Positions 18,087 through 28,500 of a stretch of 34,962 nt of DNA are shown here, in pieces. Origin of the DNA: an uncultured Steroidobacter sp. (GTDB lineage: Bacteria; Pseudomonadota; Gammaproteobacteria; Steroidobacterales; Steroidobacteraceae); NCBI GenBank assembly GCA_946478975.1, contig CAMLEO010000037.1, positions 1 to 34,962 on the forward strand, read 5' to 3'. Below the pieces are notes generated by a model. It was given only the letters and a program-made list of their open reading frames with translations. It searched no databases and had not been told where the DNA came from. Numbering within the stretch: the stretch's first letter is position 1; every line of letters begins with the position of its first letter. The translations under genes and the position numbers were made by a program.

Positions 18087-19241
18087 ATGAAGAATGCACC
18101 TATTCTCTATGTCGGAACTCCCATCGCAGCTTGCGTCAATCCGACCCTGCCTTTGATCCAGGTGTTGGTGCGCCGAGGTCATCGAGTCACCTATGCCATC
18201 ACCTCGGCATTCGCTGAACGAGTTCGGATGCAGGGCGCGGAGGTGCTCGAATACGGCAGACATGCGATGAACGCGCGCACCCTGCACGAAACCATATATT
18301 GCAGAATCGCGCTCGCCACACTCTCCAAAGTCGATGCAGGGACGATGCGAGAGCGGCCGGATCTTCTCATCTACGATCACACCGCGCTGGCCGCACGGGT
18401 GTTGATGCAGCGATGGAAGCTGCCGGCCGTCATGACCAGTTCCAATATCGCGCTCCACAAGTCATACATTCAGCAGCAGATGCCGCAGCCGTCACTTCGG
18501 GAGCTGCTGCTCGAGGAGAGCGAGCGGGCGGACAGTTTCCTGCATACTCAGGGCATCGCCAGCACGGATTTTGTATTTCAGCGCGCGGGTTTGAATTTGT
18601 TCCTGATTCCGCGGGCGCTGGAGCCGTGCGATCTCGCCCTCGATGACCGCTGTGTGCACGCCGGTCGCATCGCCGGCGAACAAGCGGGCTTCGGTCGTTG
18701 GGCGCCACCGATGAGCGATCGACCGATCGTTCTCGTCGCACCCTCGCGCTCCTACCCACGGGCAGAGCACTACTACCGCATGTGTATCGAAGCGTTCGCG
18801 GGTGAAGGGTGGCACGTCGTCCTATCCATCGACGACGCCGATCAGGCCACTGCGCTCGCACCCTTGCCCGAAGGTTTCGAAATCGTGCAGCGGACATCGC
18901 ACGTCAAGATCCTGCCGCATGCAGCTCTGATCGTCGGTATGGGAGGCACGGCATCGAGCGCTGAAGCGGCATATCACGCAGTCCCGTGGCTGGTCACTTC
19001 ATGCGGTGTCCCTGAGCTCGAATGGGCCGCCGACAATTTGATGCGTCTCGGTAACGGTTGTCACATTCGTGGCGCGCAGATCGACGCCGAGACGCTTCGC
19101 CACAGCGCGCGACGAGTTCTCGGGGACGCCTCGATTGCTCAGGATACCCGGCGATTGCAACAGGCTGTGCGACGCGAACCGGGTGCGGAGGAGTGCGCCA
19201 ATCGCATCGAGGAATACGTCCTCCAGTTTCAGCCTGGGTGA
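18087..19241 (+). CDS. MGT/UGT-like GT-B glycosyltransferase homologue with altered active-site motifs (GT3)
   Basis: 384 residues from the ATG at 18087 (MKNAPILYVGTPIAACVNPT). The frame is open a little further up but without similarity. The GT-B signatures are VRRGHRVTYAITSAFAERV in the N-domain, DLLIYDHTALAARVLMQRW with the helper Asp, and LIVGMGGTASSAEAAYHAVP in the C-domain. This copy keeps VNPTLPL, so the alignment is easy: the catalytic His of GHVNPTL is Cys (ACVNPTL). The HxGxGG His is Met, and the donor DQ becomes PELEW. The C-terminus (EPGAEECANRIEEYV) resembles that of GT2. It is transcribed alone, divergent from YvcK-HAD, and ends 13 bp inside the convergent DUF4038 hydrolase gene. 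Confidence 0.84.
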   Translation: MKNAPILYVGTPIAACVNPTLPLIQVLVRRGHRVTYAITSAFAERVRMQGAEVLEYGRHAMNARTLHETIYCRIALATLSKVDAGTMRERPDLLIYDHTALAARVLMQRWKLPAVMTSSNIALHKSYIQQQMPQPSLRELLLEESERADSFLHTQGIASTDFVFQRAGLNLFLIPRALEPCDLALDDRCVHAGRIAGEQAGFGRWAPPMSDRPIVLVAPSRSYPRAEHYYRMCIEAFAGEGWHVVLSIDDADQATALAPLPEGFEIVQRTSHVKILPHAALIVGMGGTASSAEAAYHAVPWLVTSCGVPELEWAADNLMRLGNGCHIRGAQIDAETLRHSARRVLGDASIAQDTRRLQQAVRREPGAEECANRIEEYVLQFQPG

Positions 19242-21598
19242 ATCGCGTCGAGCACCAGGACCCAATCTCCGGCGGTCGGCGGTATCTCGGGTCGATACGC
19301 ATCCAGCAGCAGGTGTTTGTGTTCGCCGTAATCATCCCAGGCTACTGTGGGCAGCCATTGTTGTTCGAGTCCGGGCCCGCTGATGTGCCCTCGATAGGTC
19401 CCGCGTGCATCGTATAGATCGCGGTCGCGCTGCGCGTCTTGGATGATGTCGCCGCTGCGGCGTGCTTCGAAGCGAATGATGTTGAATCGCGGTCCGGTGC
19501 CGTGCACGACTCCGAAACGTCCGCATTGTTTGTTATCCACGGAAACAATGGGTGAAGTGTAACTTCCAGCGTCACTGGCAATCGCGACAATGGCCATCCC
19601 TGCGCGCACTTCAATGGACAAGTTGCATGTCGCGCCCTGGATGACGACCGCAGTTTTACCCAATAGGCGCCCGTACTCGCCGTTGCGACGCTCGATCACA
19701 AAGATGCTTTGTTGCTGAGCGCTGTAGCCTGCCGCGATGTAGTTGTTCTCGTCGCGCAAACGTAATGCAACGAATGCGTCCGAATCGCTCAGAGTCTGCA
19801 GGTGGATGATGCCATCGGTCAGCTCCGGTGCCGCCGCGCTGATTACACCTTGTTGTAACGTGTGCGGAAGGTTCGCGAGCGCAGTCGGTGCGAGTGGAAG
19901 ATCGACCCATTCCGGATCGCTCGCGCCGAAACCAGCCCGGCTGATGACGAGATCGCCTTCGGCGGGTCGCTCGATGTGACCCAGGTCGATTCGCACGCCG
20001 AGCGTGGGTTCCCAATAGAACGCTCGATAGCGCACGCCGGATTCCAGGCCGAGCACCGTCGGTGGAGCGGGCGAGATCAGATCGAAGTTGGGCAAGTAGA
20101 TGAATCGGACTTCGCGCGGGATGCCTGCTGCGTATGGAAGCCGACAGTTGCCATTGCGCTGGCGCCATTCGCTTGGCGGAACCTCTCGTCCGGATTTGTC
20201 CCAGTCGCCCCATTCACTAGAGAGATTGGCTCGAAAGCCATTCACTGCATCGCCTTCGCGCGGTTCCAGGAGCGTGGTGCCGCGAGGTGTGATCCATTCC
20301 GGATGAGGAGCGAAGCGCCACCACGGATAGTTCCGTAGCAGTTTCGCGCCAAGTCCCAACTGATACGAGCCCGGCAGCGCCATGCCTTCTTTCCAGCCAT
20401 GCAGCGTCCAGCGCCTGCGATGCAGAGGTTTATCGAAGCTGTAGGATTCGAAGACGCCGTTCGCGCCGTAGGTGTGGCCCGCCGCGCCATTCAACATGCC
20501 GAGCCAGAAGGCCGCGCGCTGGAAGTCCTCCAGATGGGACTTCGCGAGCATCTCGTAGCCAATCTCACCGACGACCAGCGGCTTGGTGATGGCGGTGCGC
20601 GCGTAGTGCAAATTCAGTTGTGCAACCTCCACGGCGATGCTGTTCCAGCCATGGTGCGAAGGTTGAAACAAATGAAAATCGGTCAGCGATTCGTCGTGCA
20701 AGGCGGGCTGGTCGGGAGAAACTTCGTGCACGGCGATGGGATGTCGGTAGGGATCGGTGCTCCTGATATAGCGCGTGACATCCGTCCAGCCGTCGCGTTC
20801 GGGCGGATCCAGCACTTCGCCGCCGGCGATCCAGAGAACTGGATATGCTCCATAGCGCGCGATGATATTGCGCCAATGTTTTTTCATCCGCGCCGTGCCC
20901 GTTTGTTCGAGCACATGGCTCCACGCCCCGACGATCGCCGGTACCAGGCCTTGGCCGATCAAGTGTTGAATACGGCGGTCGGCGTAATCGAAATACAGTG
21001 GGTTGATGCGGCGGAACTCCGGATCCCACACCGCGCCGCCTTCGTTGTGGCAGCCGGGGTCGATCGGGCAGACCTCTTCGTGAGGGATCAAGCCCGCGAC
21101 CAGTTGCACGACAGTGAAGCCCTTTTCGCGTCGGTCCTGCGTCAGTTCTACGAACCCTTCCCAGCTCAAACGATCGGACAGGCCCATCCACCAGGTGTCG
21201 CCGAGCCAGTAGAAGGGAGTGCCGTCGGCGTGCTCGAAATATCTTTGGTTGGAGCTGACGCGCAGCGGCCCCCGCTGCAACAGTGGGTTGCCGCCAGCAT
21301 AAGCACCGAATGTGACCTGACCGGCGTGCCCGTTCAGATCGGGATTGTGAGGATCGGTGCTTTCGAAGTGATAGCGGTATGTGCCGGGCCGCGGTGGGGC
21401 GAAGCGGACGGTCCAGCGCTGTTCGCCTCGCCAGAACATCGGCACGCGCCAGGACTGTGCGCCTGAAGAAAACACCACATCGATATCGACTTCGTTGAAT
21501 GGATCGGCGTACTGCCGGCGAGACTCGATCGACCATTCGACGCTGCGTTCTCGCGAGCCAATTGTGAGCGAGGCCGAAGCCTCGGCAGAAGAATGCAT
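19229..21598 (-). CDS. DUF5060/DUF4038 glycoside hydrolase (GH140/apiosidase-like) with C-terminal lectin-like region
   Basis: 789 residues from the ATG at 21598; in-frame ATGs at 21721 and 21739 would add about 40 non-similar residues without a signal peptide. Residues about 18-110 form the DUF5060 beta-sandwich (VEWSIESRRQYADPFNEV, RFAPPRPGTYRYHFES). Residues about 120-480 form the DUF4038 TIM barrel (GPLRVSSNQRYFEHADG, FYWLGDTWWMG), with candidate catalytic acids in LWIAGGEVLD and LVVGEIGYEM. The last 200 residues are beta-rich and resemble a LamG/DUF1080-like carbohydrate-binding fold (DAFVALRLRDENNYIAAGY). Relatives cleave apiose or other branched-sugar linkages; the substrate here is unknown. 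No export signal is visible with this start. It is tail-to-tail with GT3 (13-bp overlap) and divergent from the NRPS operon. Confidence 0.82.
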   Translation of the reverse strand: MHSSAEASASLTIGSRERSVEWSIESRRQYADPFNEVDIDVVFSSGAQSWRVPMFWRGEQRWTVRFAPPRPGTYRYHFESTDPHNPDLNGHAGQVTFGAYAGGNPLLQRGPLRVSSNQRYFEHADGTPFYWLGDTWWMGLSDRLSWEGFVELTQDRREKGFTVVQLVAGLIPHEEVCPIDPGCHNEGGAVWDPEFRRINPLYFDYADRRIQHLIGQGLVPAIVGAWSHVLEQTGTARMKKHWRNIIARYGAYPVLWIAGGEVLDPPERDGWTDVTRYIRSTDPYRHPIAVHEVSPDQPALHDESLTDFHLFQPSHHGWNSIAVEVAQLNLHYARTAITKPLVVGEIGYEMLAKSHLEDFQRAAFWLGMLNGAAGHTYGANGVFESYSFDKPLHRRRWTLHGWKEGMALPGSYQLGLGAKLLRNYPWWRFAPHPEWITPRGTTLLEPREGDAVNGFRANLSSEWGDWDKSGREVPPSEWRQRNGNCRLPYAAGIPREVRFIYLPNFDLISPAPPTVLGLESGVRYRAFYWEPTLGVRIDLGHIERPAEGDLVISRAGFGASDPEWVDLPLAPTALANLPHTLQQGVISAAAPELTDGIIHLQTLSDSDAFVALRLRDENNYIAAGYSAQQQSIFVIERRNGEYGRLLGKTAVVIQGATCNLSIEVRAGMAIVAIASDAGSYTSPIVSVDNKQCGRFGVVHGTGPRFNIIRFEARRSGDIIQDAQRDRDLYDARGTYRGHISGPGLEQQWLPTVAWDDYGEHKHLLLDAYRPEIPPTAGDWVLVLDAIHPG

Positions 21599-21743
21599 GG
21601 TGTTTACCGGAGTACGGCCTTGGCCGCGGTGGTGTGCCCGGCCCGAATTGCTCGTTCCAGAGCAATTGTCGATGGGCGCAAGGACTTCCTGATTAACGAC
21701 CGGTTCAGGCGGCCGCTTCATCCCGTCCGCACATGGCATATGA

Positions 21744-21766
21744 GGTGCACGGCATGGTGTTGCACA
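21744..21766. promoter_or_regulatory. Probable operator, third copy of the cluster motif
   Basis: GGTGCACGGC at 21744-21753 is followed after a short spacer by GTTGCACA ending at 21766. GTGCA and TGCAC form an imperfect dyad of the same type as at 9623-9646. It lies about 145 bp upstream of the DUF4038 hydrolase start and about 460 bp upstream of NRPS1. Confidence 0.4.
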
Positions 21767-22069
21767 TACTGCATGTCAGAGCGTGCCGGCCCGGCGTCGC
21801 CACGAGCGTGGGTTTTGTACAACCGGGGAACATTTACTGAGAGTTGTCGATGGGTTGCGAAGATCGCGAACGCTGCCGCCGAGTGTGTTCCGAACGCCCC
21901 AATAGCGAGCGCGCCTCGTCAAAAAAGCCAAAGTTCACGTGACAGACCAGAATGCGCTTGCGCGGCTCCGCTCAGCACCGAATGTCTTGCGAACGCCCGC
22001 GCTACGGCACCTGTGGTGTTTACAGGCGCGAACGACCGGGAACGTGCAGTCGTGACATAGCGAACGTCC

Positions 22070-22098
22070 TTGACACGTCCGGTGGTCGATGGGATTTA
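22070..22098 (+). promoter_or_regulatory. Candidate sigma70 promoter for the NRPS operon
   Basis: A perfect TTGACA at 22070-22075 is followed after 17 bases by GATTTA at 22093-22098, which is a poor match to the -10 consensus. The position, about 125 bp before the NRPS1 start, is suitable. Confidence 0.3.
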
Positions 22099-22131
22099 GG
22101 TCGCGCTGTGAGGTAACCGAAACCTTTCAAC

Positions 22132-22150
22132 AAGGGCCGCCGGCGCCCTT
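22132..22150 (+). other. Leader hairpin upstream of NRPS1
   Basis: AAGGGC at 22132-22137 pairs with GCCCTT at 22145-22150 around a 7-base loop and is followed by TTTGCGTTTG. It could be a weak attenuator in the leader, or chance in GC-rich DNA. Confidence 0.22.
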
Positions 22151-22223
22151 TGCGTTTGCTCCTGGTATTTAACGGAACCGCATGTGCGCACCGGCCGGCA
22201 CATGGACGATACAAGGACGAGAG

Positions 22224-25200
22224 GTGAGAGCAGTGATCGAAGCTCGCGACAACGCATGGGCTCGGGGCCGCGATGTCCTGGACGCTCAGCAGGCAGCGGA
22301 CAGCGCAGTCGTGGAAAAGGTCGCGTCGCAGGTGCCCGGCGGAGCGGACAACATACAACAGCTCTACGAGTTGTCGCCGACGCAGGAAGGGATGTTGTTT
22401 CACTACCTGCTCGACCGGCGTCGCGACGGTTACGTGCTCTCGACGTTGTTCGAACTGCAATCGCAGGCGCATCTGAACGCGCTGATCGGCGCTCTGCAAT
22501 CCGTCGTGGTCCGGCACGATGCACTCCGGACAGTCATTTGCTGGGAGGGGTTGGTGCGGCCGGTGCAGGTCGTGTGTCGTGAAGCCCGCCTCGGCGTCGC
22601 CGAGATAGAACTCGACGACGGTGCGAATCCGATCGAGGCACTGCGCGAGCGCATGCAGTCCGGCCGTCACGGGCTCGACATGTCACGAGCGCCGCTGGCT
22701 CATTTGCTCTACGTGCCGGATGCACGCAGCGGCCATTGGTACGCGCTGCTTCAGGTTCATCACATCGTTTGCGATCACCGCTCGCTGCAGCAACTGATTG
22801 CAGAGGCCCTCGCCATCCTCACCGGGCGCGAGCAGGAACTGCCGAAGCCCGTGCCGTATCGCGACTTCATCAACGAGGCGCTGGCGAAGGCGGCGACGCC
22901 TGCTGCCGAAACATTCTTTCGCGCGACATTGGGCGACGTCGAGGAGCCCACTGCACCGTTCGGGCTGGTCGACACGCACGGCGATGGCAGCCGGATCGCC
23001 GAAGTGCGGCAGACGCTGGGCGCTGAGCTGTCGCAACGTGTTCATGGCTTGTCGAAACGGCGGGGAATCTCCGCCGCGAGACTTTTCCACGCAGCGTGGG
23101 CGCTCGTGGTCGCTCGCACCAGCGGTCGCAGCGACGTGGTCTTCGGCACGGTGCTGATGGCTTCGAGTCAGAAGCGGGTATCCGAGTCGCAACGAGCCCT
23201 GGGAATGTGCGTGAACACGCTGCCGTTGCGGATCTGCATCGAGGACGTCAGCGCCGAGCAGTTGGTGGATCGCGTTCACTCGCGGCTGCTGGAACTTGCG
23301 AGGCACGAACAAACCAGTCTCATCGTGGCGCAAGAGTGCTCTTCGGTGCAGGGAAGCGCGCCGCTGTTCACAGCGGTGCTGAACTTCCGGCGCGCGACGC
23401 GGAACGCGCAGGGTGAAGGAGAGATGGCTGCGGGCGTTCGCGTGATCGAGCGGGGCGAGGCGTGGACGAACTATCCATTGGCGCTCACGGTCGACGAGCT
23501 CGACGAAGATTTTCTGCTGACGATGCAGAGCGATGCGCGCGTCGAGCCGTCCCGGATGATCAGTTATGTGAGACAGGCGTTGCACTCGCTGATCGATGCG
23601 CTGGAGTGTCGGCCGGACGTGCCGGCGCTCACTCTGCAAGTGCTTTCCGCCGAGGAGCGACATTGCGTCCTCGTGGCGTTCAACCAAACACATGCGGATC
23701 AACCCCAGGACAAGTTGATCCACCGCTGGTTTGAAGAGCAAACATTGGCGCAGCCCTCGCGAGTGGCGATCAGCTGCGGCGCCCGAGAGATCACTTACGC
23801 GGAGTTGAACTACAAGGCCAATCAACTTGCCCATGTGCTCGTGCGGCGAGGAGTGCGTCCGGATTCCAGAGTGGTGCTGTATCTGGAGCGCGGCATCGAG
23901 GCGGTGATCGCGCTGCTCGCGACGTTGAAAGCGGGCGGCGGCTATGTGCCGCTCGACTGCCGATATCCCGCCGAGCGGCTGGCTCACATCCTGAAAGACA
24001 GCGCACCTGTAGTCGTTCTGACGCAGCGGAAATTGCGAGGCGCATTGGCCTCGGCCGCCGTGCAAGTGCTGTCGATCGACAGCGACGCCGAAGAGATCGC
24101 GCGGCAGCGGGGCGATGCGCCGCCTGCGGAGGCGCAGTTGAGTGCCACGCATCTTGCGTATGTGATTTACACGTCTGGATCGACTGGCAGTCCCAAGGGC
24201 GTGCAGGTCGAGCATCGCAGCGCCATCAATCTGCTGTACTGGCATCACGCGACGTTCGGCCTGCGCGCGGGTCAACGCGCCTCATGCGTGGCATCGCTTG
24301 GCTTCGATGCGTCGACTTGGGAAATTCTCTCGGCACTCACCAGCGGCGCGACGATCGCGATGGCGCCAGAGGGTCTCACCAACGACATCGAAGCGCTGCT
24401 GGACTGGTGGTGCGATCAAAATCTGGACATGGGATTTCTGCCCACGCCGGTGGCCGAAGTGCTGCTGAAGCGGCCGCTGCCCGCGCGCAAACTGCCCATG
24501 CTGCTGATCGGTGGCGACCGCCTGAGTTTCCGACCGACTGGCCTGCCTGTTACGGTCATCAACAACTATGGGCCCACCGAGACCACCGTCGTCGCCACGT
24601 CCGGTCGCTTGCGCGACGAAGACTTCGGGCTGCACATCGGCCGGCCGATCGCCAACACGCAAATCTATATTCTCGACAGCCATCTCGAGCCGGTGCCCAT
24701 TGGCGTGGCCGGAGAGCTTTACGTCGGCGGCGCGGGTGTCGCGCGTGGTTATCTCAATCGCGCCGAGTTGCAGGCGCAGAGATTCATCGCCGACCCGTTC
24801 TCCTCCGCGCCGGGACGTTTGTATCGCACCGGCGATCTGGGCAAATGGCTGCCGGATGGAACGATTCAGTTCCTGGGCCGCAATGACGAACAAGTGAAGA
24901 TCCGCGGCTATCGCATCGAGTTGGGCGAGATCGAGGCGCAGCTGGCGCGGCAGAAGGAAGTCGCCGAAGTCGTCGTCGTCGTGCACGAGGATGAAGCCGG
25001 CATGAAGCGCCTGGTCGCCTACCTCGTGCCACGCGCCGATGAATTCTTGCAGGTGGAGCAACTGCGCGCGCGACTGCAGACGCAATTGCCCGACTACATG
25101 ATTCCCAGCGCCTTCAAGATCCTCTCGAGCTTGCCTGTTACTCGCCATGGAAAGATCGATCGCCGCGCGCTGCCGCCGCCGTCGGTCGGCGATTATCTGA

Positions 25201-25514
25201 GTCACGAATATGAGGCTCCACGCGATGAGATCGAAAACCTGCTGGCGGAAATCTGGAGAACCGTGCTGCGCATCGAAACGGTGGGCCGCAAAGATCATTT
25301 CTTCGAGCTGGGCGGCAACTCCCTGCTGGCGATGCAAGCCGTTACGCGCATCCGCGCGGCGATGCCTGTGGATCTATCGGTCCGGCTGCTTTTCGAGCAT
25401 CCGACCTTGAGCGCACTTGCCGATGAGTTGCGCAGCCTGCGCCGGGCGCAGCTGGTGGACGATATCGCCGACGGCAGCGAGGATCTCGACGATCTCATCA
25501 ACGAAGTCACATAG
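22224..25514 (+). CDS. Nonribosomal peptide synthetase, one module C-A-T, predicted leucine (NRPS1)
   Basis: 1,096 residues from the GTG at 22224, chosen for AAGGA six bases upstream; ATG at 22182 and GTG at 22233 are alternatives. The condensation domain covers about 40-465 ([15 protein letters not shown]; active site HHIVCDH at 179-185). The adenylation domain covers about 490-990 (core [14 protein letters not shown] from 646, [27 protein letters not shown]). The carrier domain has [13 protein letters not shown] with the phosphopantetheine Ser at 1033. Aligning by eye to GrsA, the ten specificity residues read D-A-W-F-L-G-N-V-V-K, a leucine code. An N-terminal C domain without an upstream module implies an N-acyl cap or a donor supplied in trans. 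There is no epimerase. The gene is 53 bp from NRPS2 in the same operon. Confidence 0.92.
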   Translation: MRAVIEARDNAWARGRDVLDAQQAADSAVVEKVASQVPGGADNIQQLYELSPTQEGMLFHYLLDRRRDGYVLSTLFELQSQAHLNALIGALQSVVVRHDALRTVICWEGLVRPVQVVCREARLGVAEIELDDGANPIEALRERMQSGRHGLDMSRAPLAHLLYVPDARSGHWYALLQVHHIVCDHRSLQQLIAEALAILTGREQELPKPVPYRDFINEALAKAATPAAETFFRATLGDVEEPTAPFGLVDTHGDGSRIAEVRQTLGAELSQRVHGLSKRRGISAARLFHAAWALVVARTSGRSDVVFGTVLMASSQKRVSESQRALGMCVNTLPLRICIEDVSAEQLVDRVHSRLLELARHEQTSLIVAQECSSVQGSAPLFTAVLNFRRATRNAQGEGEMAAGVRVIERGEAWTNYPLALTVDELDEDFLLTMQSDARVEPSRMISYVRQALHSLIDALECRPDVPALTLQVLSAEERHCVLVAFNQTHADQPQDKLIHRWFEEQTLAQPSRVAISCGAREITYAELNYKANQLAHVLVRRGVRPDSRVVLYLERGIEAVIALLATLKAGGGYVPLDCRYPAERLAHILKDSAPVVVLTQRKLRGALASAAVQVLSIDSDAEEIARQRGDAPPAEAQLSATHLAYVIYTSGSTGSPKGVQVEHRSAINLLYWHHATFGLRAGQRASCVASLGFDASTWEILSALTSGATIAMAPEGLTNDIEALLDWWCDQNLDMGFLPTPVAEVLLKRPLPARKLPMLLIGGDRLSFRPTGLPVTVINNYGPTETTVVATSGRLRDEDFGLHIGRPIANTQIYILDSHLEPVPIGVAGELYVGGAGVARGYLNRAELQAQRFIADPFSSAPGRLYRTGDLGKWLPDGTIQFLGRNDEQVKIRGYRIELGEIEAQLARQKEVAEVVVVVHEDEAGMKRLVAYLVPRADEFLQVEQLRARLQTQLPDYMIPSAFKILSSLPVTRHGKIDRRALPPPSVGDYLSHEYEAPRDEIENLLAEIWRTVLRIETVGRKDHFFELGGNSLLAMQAVTRIRAAMPVDLSVRLLFEHPTLSALADELRSLRRAQLVDDIADGSEDLDDLINEVT

Positions 25515-25571
25515 ATGGCGGACGGTGAGATGCGTGAACTCGTTCGCAGCCTGGCCCGGGGGGAGAAATGA
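25515..25571 (+). CDS. Possible 18-residue small ORF between the NRPS genes
   Basis: An ATG immediately follows the NRPS1 stop codon, in the same frame. It encodes MADGEMRELVRSLARGEK and stops with TGA in an ATGA overlap with the NRPS2 start. It could be a coupling peptide, a remnant of an NRPS1 docking tail cut off by the TAG, or merely spacer. There is no independent ribosome-binding site. Confidence 0.2.
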   Translation: MADGEMRELVRSLARGEK

Positions 25572-28500
25572 CGGTGAGTATCAAGCCCGCGACCGCGCGC
25601 GAACGGTTGAATTCGCTGTCCAAAGAGCAGGCGCGGCTGGTCGAGCTGCTGTATCAGCGGCGCTCGAAGAAACTGCGTCGGATCAGCCCGGTCGCTCGTG
25701 AGCTCACGGCCGGCAGCACGCGAGCGCCGGCGTCGGCGGCTCAACAGCGATTGTGGTTCATTGATCAGCTCGATGAAGGGCGAGCCGCTTATAACTTCAA
25801 TCACGCGTTGCGCTTGCAGGGCGAGCTCGATTCCGAGGCGCTGTGGGATGCGCTCGGCGCTTTGGTTCAGCGGCACGAGACGCTGCGAACCGTGTTCATC
25901 AATGCCGCGGGAGAGGTCGAGCAGCAGATCCAGGCCGAAACCCGTCCGGGTTGGACCTTCCTCGATTTGAGCGGCCTCACGCCGGAAGCACGCGAAGCGC
26001 GAGTGAAATTCGCGCGACATCAGGAACTGCAGGAGCCGTTCGACCTGGGTGCAGGTCCGCTCATGCGAGTGAAGCTGCTGCGGTTGACTGCACAGGAACA
26101 CGTGCTGCTGCTCAGCTTGCACCACATCATCTTCGATGGCTGGTCGATGGGCATTCTGGCGCGCGAGCTGTCGCACTCATATGACGCGCTCGTGCGTGGC
26201 GAAGAGCCGCATCTGCCGCCGCTGCCGGTGCAGTACGCCGATTACGCACTGTGGCAGCGACGTTGGCTGCAGAGCGAAGTCAGAAACAAACAGCTGAGCT
26301 ACTGGTGCGAGCGCCTGCGGGATGCGGCGCCGGAATTGCAACTGCCCACCGATCGGCCGAGGCCGGAGGTGCAGACGCGTCGTGGCGGCTCGGTCCCTGT
26401 GACATTCGATGCCAAGCTGAGTGCGGAGCTGCGTGCGTTCGCCAAACAACATGAGGCGACCTTGTTCATGGTCTTGTACGCAGCCTGGGTCGCGCTGCTG
26501 GCGCGCTTGAGCGGGCAGGAGGACATCCTGGTCGGCACGCCGGTGGCGAATCGCCCGACGCCCGAGGTCGAAGGTCTGATCGGCATGTTCGTGAATACAC
26601 TCGTGCTGCGTACCCGCGTGACCGCGGATATGACGGTGGGTGAACTGATCGAGCAGGTCAAGGCCGTGACGCTCGGCGCTTACGATCACCAGGATGTGCC
26701 GTTCGAGCATGTGGTAGACGCTCTGCATCCGCAGCGCGCGTTGAATCGCAATCCGCTCTTCCAGGTCATGCTGGCGGTACAGAACGCACCCGACGACGAG
26801 CTGCGGCTGGCCGGCTTGGAGGTGAGCGAAGAAAGTGAGATCGACGAGCCGCCGAAATTCGATCTGCTGCTGTCGCTGCGGGATTACGGTGAGCGAATTA
26901 CCGGCAACATCAGCTACGCAGCCGATCTCTACGAGCGCGAGACGATCGAGCGTTGGGTTGCAAGCCTGGGCACGGTGCTCGCGTCGTTGCGAGATGTGAA
27001 CTGCAGGATCGGCGCGCTGCGAATGCTGCGCGAGCCGCAGTCGTACGTCATCGAAGAATTCACCCGATCGCAGTTCCTGTCGCAGCCGAACGGGCTGCTG
27101 CATGAATTGTTCGAGCAGCAGGTGCGCCGAACCCCGGACGCACCGGCGGTCGTTTACGAGTCGCAGTCGCTGACCTATCGAGACTTGAATGCTCGTGCCA
27201 ATCAGCTTGCGCGGCATCTACAACATAACGGTTTGAGGCAGGGAGACCTGGCGGGGCTGTGCATCGGGCGCGGCATCGATATGTTTGTAGGCGTGCTGGC
27301 GATCCTCAAAGCGGGAGCGGCGTATGTGCCGCTCGATCCGGATTATCCGCCTGAGCGGCTTTCATATATTCAAGAGGACGCCCGCCCACGCGTCGTGCTG
27401 ATCGATGAGTCTGTGCGTGGGCGTTTGTCCGGCTCTCACGCGCGTCTGATCAGTCCGCGCATCGAATCCAGAGACATCGCTCGGAACGAAACCAGTGATC
27501 TGCCGTCGCCGGCCAGGGCCGCGCATGTGGATCATCTGGCCTATGTGATCTATACATCGGGATCCACGGGCCGTCCGAAGGGCGCGATGATCGAGCATGC
27601 CAGTGCCGTGAATCTGTGGCGGGGGCTGGAGAATGCATATTCGCAGCCCGTGGCGTGCCAGAACATCGCGTTGAACGCATCGATGAGCTTCGATGCTTCG
27701 GTTCAGCAGCTGCTGCAGCTCCTGTCGGGACGCACCGTCTTCATCGTCCCGCAACGCTTCCGGGCGGATGCCGCGGCGCTGGTGAAATTCATCGAGGACA
27801 ATCGCATCGAAGGCATCGATTGCACGCCATCGCAGCTGAAGAACTGGATGGCCGCCGGCCTGTTGCAAAAGCAAGGCTCACTGCGCACGGTGCTGGTGGG
27901 GGGCGAAGCCATCGATGCGGAATTGTGGGACAAGCTGGCGAACTGCAGCGACGTCGCCTTCTACAATGTTTATGGTCCGACCGAGTGCACGGTTGATGCG
28001 ACCATGGCGCGGCTCGAACCTGGACTCGCTCAACCTCACATCGGTCGGCCGATGCCGAACCGACGCATTCACATCCTGGATTGCAACCGTCACCCGGTGC
28101 CTGTGGGGGTCGTCGGTGAAATCTTCGTCGGCGGCGTCGGTGTAGCGCGCGGCTACTGGAACAGGCCGGCGCTGACGGCCGAGCGTTTCGTGCCCGACAC
28201 ATTTTCAGCGGACGCCGGCGCGCGCTTGTACAAGACGGGCGATCTCGCGCGGTGGCGAAGTGACGGCATGATCGAATACCTCGGGCGCAACGACGACCAG
28301 GTGAAGATCCGTGGCTTCCGAATGGAGCTCGGTGAGATCGAGGTGCGCCTGGCACAGCAAAGCCAGATCAGCGAAGCGGTTGTGATCGCGCGCGAGGATG
28401 CACCCGGAGACAAACGACTGGTTGCGTACGTCACACCGAACGAGCCGGGCATGAAGCCGACAGTCGAGCAGTTGCGTGCGCACGTGAAGGCAGCTCTGCC

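Larger units (their letters stand above)
21599..22223. promoter_or_regulatory. Long control region between the DUF4038 hydrolase and the NRPS operon
   Basis: This 625-bp stretch has no convincing gene. It holds the operator-like site at 21744-21766 and four copies of GCGAACGNC at 21866, 21989, 22028 and 22060, plus a near-copy CCGAACGCC at 21890. A TTGACA hexamer lies at 22070, and a GC-rich hairpin at 22132-22150 precedes the NRPS start. The length and repeats suggest regulated expression of the NRPS operon. Confidence 0.45.

Noticed and set aside
22683..24275. 530-codon minus-strand frame inside NRPS1
   Set aside because: Mirror of strongly conserved C and A domain codons; no family similarity.
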